64,000 nt of DNA from Coccinella septempunctata (Eukaryota; Arthropoda; Insecta; Coleoptera; Coccinellidae): assembly GCF_907165205.1 (NCBI RefSeq), contig NC_058189.1, positions 20,024,001-20,088,000 on the forward strand, given 5' to 3'. The notes under the pieces are model-generated. The model worked only from the letters and a program-made list of their open reading frames with translations. It ran no database searches and was not told the origin of the DNA. Within the stretch, counting starts at the first letter, position 1. Each line of letters starts with the position of its first letter. This document shows, piece after piece, positions 43,622 to 54,752 of this stretch. The position numbers and the translations under genes were made by a program.

Positions 43622-44291
43622 TATGTCTGTATGTTTCGCGTCCCCAATATTATGATGAAAGTATTGTAGCGGGTTGCTAGGACAGGTGTAGCAGGTAAGT
43701 ATATACTAGTTCACCTAACGTTTCGACAACTTTATTTTGGCTTCATCAGAGGCTGCAAATACGGAAATTACAAATTTGGAAATTTAACATGTACAACATT
43801 AAAATTTAAGTCATTAAACCATACAATACTGAAATACACGACAACACAATTACACAATTATATCAAAATAACATCTTCACAGACACAACGGTATTACAAG
43901 GTTTTATTGAGAAACACTTACAGTCTCTTATTTTTCACCTTTGTCAAAATTCTCAATCTCGGAATCATGAATCGAGTACACGGAGTAAGTTTTATATAAA
44001 TTTACATTGTTTAAATCAAGAGTAAGGATTTATTTTTCACCACGATGCAGTCAGACTACGTTCTACCTAATGAAATGTCATTATTAGGTCGTTGTTAAAA
44101 CAGTTGTCTGTTGTCATACGATCAGTACACCGTCGCTTCCACTTCCGTCCGCTGGATGCCGCCCACGTATGTTCTATCAACCCCGCAAATTCTTTTTATA
44201 TTTAACCCTTTTTCTTCTTTATATTTTAGTATATGAAATGTCAACTCAGTAGGGCTTCATACATTGTGTTCAACTTCGCTGTGTCTGTTTT
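43622..44291 (-). repeat. Penelope-like element pLTR, right
   Basis: About 670 bp, direct repeat of the left pLTR without the MITE. Its right end includes sequence equivalent to the last ORF codons, as in tandem Penelope-like element copies, where the pLTR spans the 3' end of the upstream unit. Confidence 0.85.
43712..43757 (-). ncRNA. Hammerhead ribozyme motif, right pLTR (stem II mismatch)
   Basis: CTGATGA (43743-43749) and GAAAC are intact on the minus strand, but stem II reads GCCAA/TTGTC with one mismatch. Confidence 0.55.
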
Positions 44292-44735
44292 TAACGACGA
44301 CCTAATAATGACATTTCATTAGGTTGAACGTAGTCTGACTGCATCGTGGTGAAAAATAAATCCTTACTCTTGATTTAAACAATTTAAATTTATATAAAAC
44401 TTACTCCGTGTACTCGATTCATGATTCCGAGATTAAGAATTTTGACAAAGGTGAAAAATAAGAGACTGTAAGTGTTTCCCAATAAAACCTTGTAATACCG
44501 TTGTGTCTGTGAAGATGTTATTTTGATATAATTGTGTAATTGTGTTGTCGTGTATTTTAATATTGTATGGTTTAATGACTTAAATTTTAATGTTGTACAT
44601 GTTAAATTTCCAAATTTCTTCGTATTTTCAGCCTCTGATAAAGCCAAAATAAAGTTGGCGAAACGTTAGGTGAACTCCTAGTATATACTTAGCTGCTACA
44701 CCTGTCCTAGCAACCCGCTACAATACTTTCATCAT
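44292..44735 (+). repeat. Inverted partial pLTR
   Basis: Reverse-oriented copy of the pLTR, making a large palindrome with 43660-44230. Its hammerhead motif (44635-44663, plus strand) has CTGATAA instead of CTGATGA, a core change expected to kill cleavage, while stem II GCCAA/TTGGC and GAAAC are intact. Confidence 0.8.
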
Positions 44736-44739
44736 ATTA

Positions 44740-45025
44740 TCCTATGTTCCCTACAACTTTCCAGTGAGTGGAAGCAAAATTTTTTTCTAAGATTGATCGT
44801 ACTCGCCATTTTATTGTAGTTTTCCGTGACTTCATGGTCTAAACATCTCAACAACTTGTTCTGCACCACTTCTAGTCTATGTTTATAAATCTCATATTGT
44901 GGAGACCAAACAACCGATGCATAATGGAAATTCTTCTTCCACAAAGAAAAGTTGACCTGTTTATTCAATTCTTCGAAAATTCTTATTTCTGAGCTCTGGG
45001 GATTGTCAAATTTTCGTAGGGACAC
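44740..45025 (-). pseudogene. C-terminal RT fragment of a non-LTR element
   Basis: Minus-strand reading HYASVVWSPQYEIYKHRLEV followed by VQNKLLRCL matches the post-RT block (LEYASxVWxP...RLExVQxKxLR) of Jockey/CR1-group ORF2 proteins. Only this ~95-residue piece is present. Confidence 0.72.
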
Positions 45026-45223
45026 ACTGTATAGCTGCTCAATAATGTAGTCACCTGGAATGCTTTCGACCTAGAGCGTCACTTCAATTCGTTTTGTAAT
45101 TACGAAGCAATACAACCTAAATTAACAAAAAATCGCAGTAAAATTACGAGACCTATAGTACGTAACCCCTAATATAAATGTGGTGTTCTTTTTTCTCGAT
45201 TGAAATTCATCTATGTTTTGCAG

Positions 45224-46375
45224 GAAGCATCAGAAGAAATGAAAAATATTATAGCCAAAATTTATGCGTTGAAGGATGAAGTACTACAAGATGTTCCATT
45301 CAGAAAGTTACTCTCTACTGCCCCTGATGCAAAATTTTATAATGATTATTTGGAGAAAATGACCAGTCAAGATTGTAGACCAACAATGTTACAGACTATA
45401 AGAGTATACGCTGAGTGCTACGTATACCGTCGGGTATGGGAATGTTTCGAGTTGACGTGAGTAGTGTTATAAATATTTGTTTGAAAGTATTTGAAGTGTT
45501 TCATCATGTTCGAATCTCCCGGCCACAATTAATTTGAGCACTGTCCTCTTAAATCGATGTCAACATCTTTGCCAAACTGTTATACTTACACCCAGTTGCA
45601 AGAAGGAGTCTATTTAATCAGTATTAATTAATAGTGCCATAAATTTGATGTTTTCATTATTTCAATGCCTGTTGCAAGAACTTAATTTTTCAATAATTTC
45701 CGTTCCATTAGTTAATGTTTCGGTAATGAATTCATTAAAAGAAGTATGACATTCCTCCCGAAAAATTGCATTTCTAGTGTACAAACCATAGTGTTACTAA
45801 TAAAATCTTGGAAAAAAATCATATCTATGCTATGAATGAACCTAATGAATTTTTTGTGTCAGTTGTGTTGACGGTGTTGTATTGTAGAATTGATATAATA
45901 GGATTGCTGCGAAAAGAATAAGAGGTTGCAACTACACTGCCGAAGAAACGAGTAAATTATTAGATCTCTTTCAACAGTAAGTATCCTATTGATACTTGAT
46001 AAGATAAGATGATCTGATTCATTAATTCCATGCAGTGATGTTATCATGTTTCAGTGTAGATTCAGGAAAGAAATATTTCTTCTTTATCAGATAATTATTA
46101 TGTCTCATTTCACCTTTAGTTTACAGTATATTTTACTTCGCAGGTATCAGTCTAATGTAGAAGATAAGAAGACAGGCACTATATTTTTAGTCCGCAAAAA
46201 AGAGGCATGGAAGAAAATATGTACTGCATATAATACTGTCGCCACAAGTGGAATTAGAACAGTGGAAGATTTAAAAACCTTCTATCATAATAAGAAGCAA
46301 AAAGCTAGAAAATCCTTGTCAGAATATAATGTAATTTATTTATTTATGAAACAATATGAGTTGACCTTTCTCTGA
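45224..46375 (+). CDS. Three exons of a Myb/SANT-like domain gene (5' part not found)
   Basis: Exons 45224-45456, 45902-45976 and 46144-46375 (or ending at about 46331 at a GT) have AG/GT borders and matching phases (phase 2 at both junctions). The first encodes EASEEMKNIIAKIYALKDEV and VRTYA-like VYAECYVYRRVWECFEL; I do not recognise it. The second and third together form a Myb/SANT-like DNA-binding domain: CNYTAEETSKLLDLF, then EDKKTGTIFLVRKKEAWKKI, CTAYNTVATSGIRTVEDLK and FYHNKKQKARK, with the expected tryptophan and the C-terminal basic helix (Myb_DNA-bind_5 type). No stop interrupts it. The 45902 acceptor lacks a good pyrimidine tract. Probably host, possibly transposon-derived. Confidence 0.6.
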
Positions 46376-46569
46376 ATAAATTATCTCACTCGACAACATA
46401 AAAATATATATATATGGTCTTTTGAAAGACCATGCTGAGCACATGGGTGCAATCTATAGCTCCTAAAGTATGAAATATTAATGGAAACAACAATTCCGAA
46501 GGAATTGTCTATCTGTTTCTCCATCGGACAGAGACGAGAGGCTAGACATACTCGACAAACTAGACATAA

Positions 46570-48562
46570 CCCAGCGAGCACAAAAACATCTCAGAGATGT
46601 TAAAAGTAAGAGATTTCGAAACATTGAACATCCACTGCGATGTTCTGTTTATACATGAATAGAACTTTTATAGATTATATGGATGTCCCTGGGATGTCAC
46701 AAAAAGAACTACTCAGAAGTTTTTTTGATAGCCTTTTCATGTACACAATAGAACATTTCTAAAGCGCTTTGCGCACTCGAAATCGCTGTTTGTAAGACTT
46801 TATATGAAATTCTTTTGTGAGGCCTTTTTTCTTTCATTCGAATGTTTGAGGATACCACATTCTATTTTAAATGAAATACAAAGTTTTTAAATGAAATACA
46901 GAATACTATATAAGAATAAAAATATTTTAATGATACTCCAACAGGTACAAAAGGAAAAGAAATCACATTTGACATAAAAAATTGAACAACAAAAAACAAT
47001 TGATAAATATTATACTACAGAAAGGGAGAATAAACAAAAAAATATATCACATTCAATAAAACAAACATAAATAACCAAAAAGAAATATCACATTTAACAT
47101 AAAAAAACAGAAATAATAGAAAACAAACTGGTTATAATATTAGATGTACCGAAAGGGAAAATGAAAAAAAATTTATGAAAAATTTTTTCTCTACAAGCGT
47201 GCGCGTTCAACCTTTTTCCCGCACGCATTTCAAGTTGCAAAGAGTCACTTTTCCAAAACGTGCGGGAAAAACGCCTGCTATTTCTTTCCCGCACGCATTT
47301 GCGTGCGGGAATGGATTAGCAGGGGATTTTCCCGCACGCAAATCTTATAGAATAAATTAAATTCTATCATGTCTCTATGCACCGAACGTCAACGATGAGT
47401 AACCCATGGTAACGACATGCAGAATTACGTCTGTCATTTTATATGAATTAATCAAATGAGATATGATCTGTATCGTGCAAACCAATCTTTGGCATAGAGT
47501 TCGAATACTTTCCTACTTATTTGGAATTTCTTATGGATCACATATACAAAATAAAAACAATTCAAACAATTAATTCACAAAATATATGAAGGTTAAGATG
47601 ATTTTTTCCAATTAAAATAACAGAGAAAATAGCTGCATGAAAGGATCTGGAAGATTTGAGTTGTATATAGCTCCTGACCAGGTTGATTTGCGAAACGATT
47701 TTATTTATTTAATTATTTGTACTGGTATTTAAAGATGGAAGAATAAAGGAGTTTTCAAAAACAAGAACTTTTCTGGGACAATTTGAATTATTTTGTGATT
47801 CACAAGTGATGAATGATTATTATCATCGTCGGAAGAGTATTCTTACAAAATATTCTGGGAATTATCAACGGCAGAGATAGATTATCGAAATATGTTGAAA
47901 TCCTCGATGATATGGCTTTAAACTTTATGAAGTTATTTCTTGAATAATTATAATAACCTTCCATATACCATTTGACATTCGATTATTCCAACCAAAATAC
48001 AATGATCTCTTATACCTGGTCCCAAATACACAAATAATATTAACCACGCAGCGTGGATTCTTTTGAGGTTATATGTATGTTTCTGGACATTATACTATAC
48101 ATTTAATTCATGTAATACTTACTTGTTAATTGTATTTGGTTACTATGAAGAGATCGATCCTAAATTCACAATCAAAACCAACACAGAAGTAGTTCATATT
48201 ATACAAATCACCAATCAACTTTCAACTCCGAACAGTCCACAGTCCAAACTACGAAGGAAGTGGAAATGGCGGCAAAATGAAATAAGTGAATTGTATATTA
48301 TTTATTTGGAATAAACCTCCCATGGCAAACTATGCGACGTCAAGAGAAGATATCCACACGTTTACATTATTTTCAACTCGACAGTACCTCTCAGTAGGTA
48401 GACGAAGAAATGCCACAGATGGCACAGATCAGAACAAATAAAGATTTCCAATAGCCTTTGGAGACCTCTTTGGGAAGTGCATATTACGTTTCAAAGAAAC
48501 ATCCTCATGCCAACATTTTCGAAATATCCCAAAACATCCCAGGGATGTTTGTGCTCGCTGGG
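46570..48562. mobile_element. ~2-kb element with CCCAGCGAGCACAAA inverted ends
   Basis: CCCAGCGAGCACAAA at 46570 is repeated inverted at 48562. Just inside each end is a small palindrome (AACATCTCAGAGATGTT; AACATCCCAGGGATGTT), and weaker inverted similarity extends to about 60 bp. No transposase recognised inside, and no convincing target duplication, so the superfamily is open. Confidence 0.6.
47205..47345. repeat. Cluster of CCCGCACGCA motifs in both orientations
   Basis: Five copies of CCCGCACG or its complement within about 140 bp (about 47218, 47262, 47289, 47302, 47332), including a perfect palindrome CCCGCACGCATTTGCGTGCGGG. GC-rich in an AT-rich element interior. Could be a protein-binding array or a nested foldback MITE. 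Confidence 0.6.
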
Positions 48563-50060
48563 AATATGTAGCAAATAAAAGTAATTTCTAACAATTTTCA
48601 CTTCAAAAAACGTTTAAATTATGACTTGCGTCAATTAGATGAATACTTGATGGGACAAAACTGGGTCATTGAATTTTTAACGATAAAGCGTCAAAATAAT
48701 CCTTCATTTGAAGCAAAAACTGTTTCCTGCAACAGGAAATATCGATAATGACATGATAATGATTGGTGTACTTTAAATTAAACGAAAAAAAAATATTTCC
48801 ATTATCTCTGGTTACTTGCAACGGAAAACCCCGTTTACTAAAGAATTAAAATTTTAAAGGGACCATTACAGTATAATGGACGTTCCTGCAACTGAGTGTT
48901 AATCTCTTGTTTTTATTTAACGAATATTATTGTCCAATTTGAACGACCTGTAGGATTTTGACTTCAGTGGGCTATAAATAATTTTCAGATGGTAAAATAC
49001 TTCAAATCCTACTTTCGATATACTTTTCACTGGCCGGTCTATCTGTGGTGATTTTGGCTGAATTCCCAACAAACTGGAACTGGATACGATCCTTTCTTGT
49101 TGGATGTAGTTGAGATTGATCTTTGTGTGGAGAATGAATGTATAACTGTGTAAATAATTGTGAAAACCGCTTGGTTGGCGTCTAGCACTTACCAGTTCTC
49201 AACTATGCATGGAATCTTCATATAACGCCGAGACATACGAAGAGGGATTTGAAATATACGGGGGGTTTGAATGTACATATGGTTGATTTTGTGTGTACAC
49301 TGAATTAAGAATTGATTAAATTGAAATGTACAAATGAAATTGAAAATTTGAAATATAATAAGAAAATACCATGAATTCAAGAAATGAAAATACTGGTCGC
49401 AACAACACCTAACTACTCTATGGCCTAAAATCGCGATCGTCTAGTTGTCTTAGGACGTTACGTGGGCCACGCAAAGTACTTTCTTTCCTAATAGAAAAAT
49501 TGACGGGAGGATTGGAGACTAAAAAAAAAAATACATTTAAACTTGAACAAGAAAAGTTTATTTCGGGTTTCAAAGGAAACGACTTCCGCGGAACTTCAGG
49601 GAAGAAAAAGAGCTGCGAAAAAATCTCCTCTTAGGAACAATAACCTATACTACACAGGAATGTTTTCACGTAGCTACCACAAGAGGTGCAACTGGCGAGA
49701 GAATATCTCAAGAGAAATTCAATGGTGGCTACCAACGTCTTGATAGGGCTCTTAACACATTATCAGTGATATAAATTACTTTCAGAATATACAATATACA
49801 GTTGTGAATTGAGCAGGGTACATCGTTACTTCATTTGTGTCCATTCGGTGGCAGTTTCGAAAAAATACTTAGCTAAGAAAGAAGTTTAGTTTGTAGAATT
49901 TAGAGAGATGGATAACACAGAAAAGGCTTGCTCAAAATCGGCGAAAGTTGTATGTTTGTCCACTAAGACAAATATGAATTATTTCAGCTCTTGGCTCGAG
50001 ATTGATGGCAGGGTTGAACAAACTCCATCTGAACTGAACTCCTGCATGTACTCGCATTAT
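48563..50060. other. Intergenic, nothing supported
   Basis: AT-rich with short ORFs only (for example a Lys/Arg-rich 66-codon frame at 49543-49743 that shows no family features). No repeat or RNA gene recognised. Confidence 0.5.
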
Positions 50061-50299
50061 TTATAATAATAATAATAATAATAAAGCTTTATTTTACCCA
50101 ACAGGAAAATCCCAATTATAGGGCAAAGAAATATATGTTACGTGTTACAGTTCAAAAATTTACACCATAAAAATATAAGAAAGGAATTATAATTATAATA
50201 TATATAAACATATGCAGCCTTTGCTCGGAAAAGACCCGAAACCGATACACGCGATATGAAATTCCAACATTCCACTCAACACAAACTCAAGTCCTCAAA

Positions 50300-53069
50300 C
50301 TAACTAAACATATTCAACTCCAGTCTGTCAGCACTTCGACATATACTATAAACAGGGCACCGTTCGAATATATTTGTACGAGCCGTAGGTAGATAAAACA
50401 CCTCTCTAGATCTCGTTACCAATCTTGGAACGTTCAAACTCATTTTGGAGAGCAAATATGGGCAGTCTATTCTGTAATTTAAAAGTCTTTGAGCAAACCT
50501 GGCACATTGCTCCTCACGCCTCGCAAGAAGGGATGATATCCTCATTTCACTCATAATAATTGACAAATCCGCCCCACGCTCAGGAAACCTTCCAGTACTC
50601 CTAAATGTTACATATTTGAAAAACTTTCTATGTATGCGCTCCAGTGGTACAAGGTGACAATTGTAGATGGGAAACCAGATCAAACTGGCATATTCTAGTT
50701 TACTGATCACGTATGTAAAGTACAAGCTTCTGAGAATCGATAGATCTTCAAATTCTGCAGTTGATCTGAGCACAAATCCCAATGTTCTGCTAGCCCTAGT
50801 ACATATTTCTTCGATATGGGGAATGAAACTGAGCGTAGAGTCGAATAAGACTCCAAGATCATGAATCTGATCCTTTACATTTATCAGCTGTCCTGCCATA
50901 TGATAGCCGAAAGTATGTAAGTGGTTGCGATTTCCTCGTGAATGTGATGCTGAAACATTTTTCCATATTTAGTATCAACTTGTTACGCAAACACCACTCG
51001 TGCATATATTCCAGGCTTGATTGAAGGAGTAATTGATCCAAAGCATTAAGTATTCTCAGGTAGAGTTTGAAGTCATCTGCGAACGCTAACACTGGACACT
51101 TCAGGGAAGTTAGAAGATCATTCATATAGATTATGAACAACAGTGGTCCCAAGTTGGATCCCTGCGGTACGCCACAAGAGAGAATATACTCAAATGATTT
51201 AAAACCGTTGTAAAACACATAATTGACTCTTCCCTTCAAATATGACCTCAGAAGTCTCACATATCCAGGACTCAGACCAAAAGATGACAGCTTCTTCAGG
51301 AGAATACCATGATCAACCGAATCGAAAGCTCGTGACAAATCAGTATATACCACATCAACCTGACCCCCAACATCCAAACATTCCGCGATATATTGAGAAA
51401 TCGCAGCCAAATTGGTCACAGTAGATCTTCCCTTTACAAATCCATGCTGTCGAGTGGATATATATGAGCTGACATTGAAATAAATATGCCCGTGAAGTAA
51501 CTCCTCGTACACCTTGGCGAAATTAGACAAAATGGAAATTGGTCTGTAATTATTAACTTGTGATTTGTCTCCCTTCTTGAATATAGGTACCACACGAGCT
51601 CTCTTCCATCGGTTAGGAAATGTGGAGGTCCTCAAACTCAGGTTTATTATACGATGCAATGGTACGGCCAACACCTCACTACAGACCTTCACTACAAATG
51701 ACGGTATAGCATCATCTCCGGCCGTTGACTTGTGGGGAAACTTGGACATGGCATTGTAGATATCTTCCTCAGAAATTAAAGGCTTCGGAACTGGTGGTAA
51801 CTGAGTGAATTCGTCAAGTTCACTCTCCTCCTCAACAGGCGCCGTAGGTACCATGCCGGAAAAATGTTCTGCAAATAGATTAACAATATTCTGTGGACGC
51901 TCGTGGGAGGTTCCGTTATCATACATTATTCCTGGAATCCTGGTGGTTCCCTGTTTCTGGTTAATGAACTTCCAGAGGTCAGATGGACTGGACCTAAGAT
52001 TAGCCTGTATGTTGGTTAGGTATTGATTGTACGCTGAGGATATTTCCGTTTTCACTAATGATCGTAGACGTCCGAACTCATCCCGGTATCTCGAGTCTCG
52101 AGTTGACAACCATTTCGAACGATAAAAGCTCTTTAGTTGAATATGACGTTTAATTTCCGAAGAAAACCACACAGGATAACGACGGCCACCAGAAGTGACC
52201 CTCCTACGAGGCACATATTCATCAAAAAATTGGTACAATTGGTTATAGAAACAATCCAAAGCACTGTCGACCTGATCGAACTCATCTAACACTCTCCAGT
52301 CAAATTCACCAATTGACGATAACAATCCCTCAAAATTGGCTTTTTTGAAGTCATAAGAAATGTGATCTTCCTTCTGAAAATTAATTTGACTCTGCTGGGT
52401 AGGATGCTTCAATAAAACATTCAATGCAGGGTGATATGGATCCTCAGGGACAAAGGGAGCATCGCAGCGGTCGACAAACACATTGAGAGTATCCGAAGCC
52501 AGCACCAAGTCCAGCAGCCTGCCATCTCCGTTCCGCACCTCATTTACTTGTCTTAGCCTCAGAATGTCACAGAAATGACACAAAATCATATCTTTGGGAC
52601 AGCCGCAGCCACCCTGTCTAAAATTTGGAACGTTAAAATCACCCACGATTAGAAGAGTCTCACTCAGAAACCGTAGTTCCAGAGCTGATGTGAAAGTTTC
52701 GAGTTGAAAAGCCGATACGTCAGGTGGTACATAGACCGCACAAATAATGAAGGGAGACGAAACAGAACACCGGCACAGCACAACATCTATAAGTGGCACG
52801 AGATCCCTCAGAAACTTACTATCGAGTTCTTCAAACTTTACACTGTCTGCAAATGCAAGCAGGACACCACCACCACGAGATCTATTAACTTTTAAAAATT
52901 GTCTATCACCACGAACAATGCTGTAGCCCGGTGGACAAACCTCTCCATCAAGGACAGACTCACCAAGCCATGTTTCACTAACACAAACTACTTCATATGA
53001 ACACTCACACAATGATTTGAAGAACAGTGGTATTTTGGTATTGAGTCCCCTAGTATTTTGATAATACAA
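50300..53069 (-). pseudogene. ORF2 endonuclease-RT, one frameshift near the C-terminus
   Basis: From MYYQNTRGLNTKIPLFFKSL at 53069: endonuclease blocks VVCVSETWLGESV, SRGGGVLLAFAD, IICAVYVPPDVS, LLIVGDFNVPNF; RT blocks KSTAGDDAIPSFVVK, NNYRPISILSNFAKVYEELL, motif A VVYTDLSRAFDSVDHG, motif B SCGVPQGSNLGPLLFIIYM, catalytic FADD (LAFADDFKLYL). This frame is open for 736 codons to 50859. A one-base shift near 50895 moves to the frame 50899-50300 with VKDQIHDLGVLFDSTLSF, SKLEYASLIWFPIYNCHL and the C-terminal domain. Otherwise intact and well preserved. Confidence 0.93.
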
Positions 53070-53140
53070 AGATATAAACTGAGATTGATCTTGAGCACGA
53101 CCAGAGGCAAGATCAGCTGGGGCAGACCTGTCGGTAAGCT

Positions 53141-53920
53141 TCAGTTTTCCGATGCCGAGCCAACGATTGTTGGTACGCCACCCACATATTTTATTCTCAA
53201 GTTCGACTCGCCCTCGGACCGGCGGCGATCTAGTTCCGATTTAACAGTTTTAAAAACTGATATCTGCTGACGTGTTCTATCGGGGGAAACCGACAAATGT
53301 GCGAATTCTTCCTTGATTTTGATCCTTTTGAACTTACGCATAATAAGTGGAACATACTCGGCGGTGGACAAACGCATCCGTATGGGTCGAGAACGTACGT
53401 TCTTCGTCGGATCAAACTTCCCGAGTCTAAGAGGCCTCACGTCCTCATCCGAAATCTCACATTCCGCCAGCACAGCCTTCACCAAGGACGTGTCCTGTCT
53501 CACCCGCTCCAGCCTGCTCTCACCCTCCTCCACACTTCCATAAATGATTATATTCTGAGAACGTTTGGTCCTTTCGAACATCTCACAAATTACTTCTTCA
53601 TTAGTCATTATCTGTTGGGGCGGAGGATCAACAGACATAGAAACACCGATGTCATTGGTTCGAGCCTGTTTTAGTTCGCGTATTTCATCTCTCAAATCGT
53701 TTATCAGCTTCAAAATTTTTGGGATCTGATGAAGTCCCTGCTCACACTCAATACATATATATTTAATTCTACGCTTACTGTTGGGACGCAGTTCAAAACA
53801 TTTAAGTTCTGCGCCTGTCAAGTCTGAGCAAGCCACATGCACGAACCTGCTGCAACCATCACAACGGATTAACTTATCAGAACTTTCGTTAACTGCAGTG
53901 TTGCATCTGATGCAAGACAT
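53141..53920 (-). CDS. ORF1 with PHD-like zinc finger and coiled coil (259 aa)
   Basis: Intact ORF from ATG 53920. Residues 1-60 form a PHD-like finger (MSCIRCNTAVNESSDKLIRC, CDGCSRFVHVAC, YICIEC). Residues 65-90 are a coiled coil (LINDLRDEIRELKQA). Residues 105-255 form a basic RNA-binding region (QNIIIYGSVEEGESRLERV, VRPLRLGKFDPTKNVRSRPI). This layout is typical of CR1-group ORF1 proteins, which bind element RNA. It ends about 70 bp before the ORF2 start. Confidence 0.85.
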   Translation of the reverse strand: MSCIRCNTAVNESSDKLIRCDGCSRFVHVACSDLTGAELKCFELRPNSKRRIKYICIECEQGLHQIPKILKLINDLRDEIRELKQARTNDIGVSMSVDPPPQQIMTNEEVICEMFERTKRSQNIIIYGSVEEGESRLERVRQDTSLVKAVLAECEISDEDVRPLRLGKFDPTKNVRSRPIRMRLSTAEYVPLIMRKFKRIKIKEEFAHLSVSPDRTRQQISVFKTVKSELDRRRSEGESNLRIKYVGGVPTIVGSASEN

Positions 53921-53930
53921 GATGCAATGA

Positions 53931-54453
53931 ATGTATTCCGAAGTGGTTGCTCGTGTACTGGTGATAAAGGATGATAAACAGGGATACTTTTCACAACGGC
54001 CGGGCCTATAGCCGGTGACTAACAGACAAACAGAGGGCCGCGGAAAACAAAAATAAAAGTGTTGGATAGGATTTCACCAGTACAACAACATGTAGCAATC
54101 GGGTTAGTCAGAACTCAAAACTAATACACCCCGTACACATAGAAATCAAATCTGCTTCTCCGATAACGATATCGCATGTGGAAACGCAGCACGTGTACCG
54201 ATAATCCACGTATATCACCTCCCGCGAACTCGATCAAAATAACCAAAATTAACCCAGTAAAAATAATAACCCAAGTAAAAAATAAGGATAATATCAAAAA
54301 TAAAAGTTTCCTCTACTTGCCGTTTCTGCCACACTACTCTTTACAGAGAAAATGCAAACCAAAACACTAAAGCAATAAAGTATAACAGGAGCAACCGTAA
54401 ACACGTCTGTTCATCAAGATGGTCTATGTGTATGTGTATGTATAATACTATCA
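53931..54453. other. 5' UTR/flank between the non-LTR element and the Harbinger element
   Basis: The first ~200 bp are GC-richer and probably form the retrotransposon's 5' UTR. No gene. Ends at the TCA target site of the Harbinger element. Confidence 0.45.
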
Positions 54454-54479
54454 GAGCCCGTTCCCACTTATCCGATCAG

Positions 54480-54700
54480 TCTATTTTCCCGGTCCGTCTA
54501 AATAGACGGATGTGCCAGTGGCAGTACAATTTGTGAACAGCTCCATAGGAGCTGTTCACATTATGACTGATCCGGGAATAAAGACTGATCCGATTTATTT
54601 GACGGACATTTTGCCACTGCGATGATCAGTCAAAACGCCCGGATCGGATGAGTGTGAACGAACGTTCCGTCAAGACCATAGATGAATCTATGGTCAAGAC
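54480..54700. repeat. Subterminal hairpins of the Harbinger element
   Basis: Three palindromes follow the left TIR: GTCCGTCTAAATAGACGGA (54493-54511), TGTGAACAGCTCC/GGAGCTGTTCACA (54531-54559) and GACCATAGATGAATCTATGG (about 54674-54694), plus repeated ACTGATCCG motifs echoing the TIR (near 54565, 54583). These are likely binding sites for the transposase/MADF complex (inference). Confidence 0.6.
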
Positions 54701-54752
54701 TGAAGACGAGCCCGCTCTTTCTCGCGTCGCTAGTTGTTAGTGCTAGTGGAAA

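Larger units (their letters stand above)
37525..44735 (-). mobile_element. Penelope-like element with pLTRs
   Basis: Minus-strand order: right pLTR (43622-44291), N-terminal region and RT (43500-41913), a DD41D transposon insertion (39049-41910), GIY-YIG endonuclease (39048-38338), left pLTR (37525-38390), plus an inverted partial pLTR at 44292-44735. RT with a GIY-YIG domain and terminal repeats in direct and inverted arrangement defines Penelope-like elements. The ORF is broken, so the copy is inactive. Confidence 0.9.
50061..53930 (-). mobile_element. Near-intact non-LTR element with PHD-type ORF1 and (ATT)n tail
   Basis: Minus strand. The tail is a run of ATT units (plus strand 50061-50083) after AAATAAAGC, with a 3' UTR of about 215 bp, ORF2 and ORF1. 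The 5' UTR probably extends past 53930 but its end was not located. An APE-type endonuclease, CR1/Jockey-like RT and PHD-containing ORF1 place it in the CR1/Jockey/I assemblage; the clade was not resolved. Confidence 0.88.

Noticed and set aside
46381..46581. 66-codon minus ORF and other short ORFs between 46.4 and 50 kb
   Set aside because: No domain, splice or codon-use support; it overlaps the end of an inverted-repeat element.
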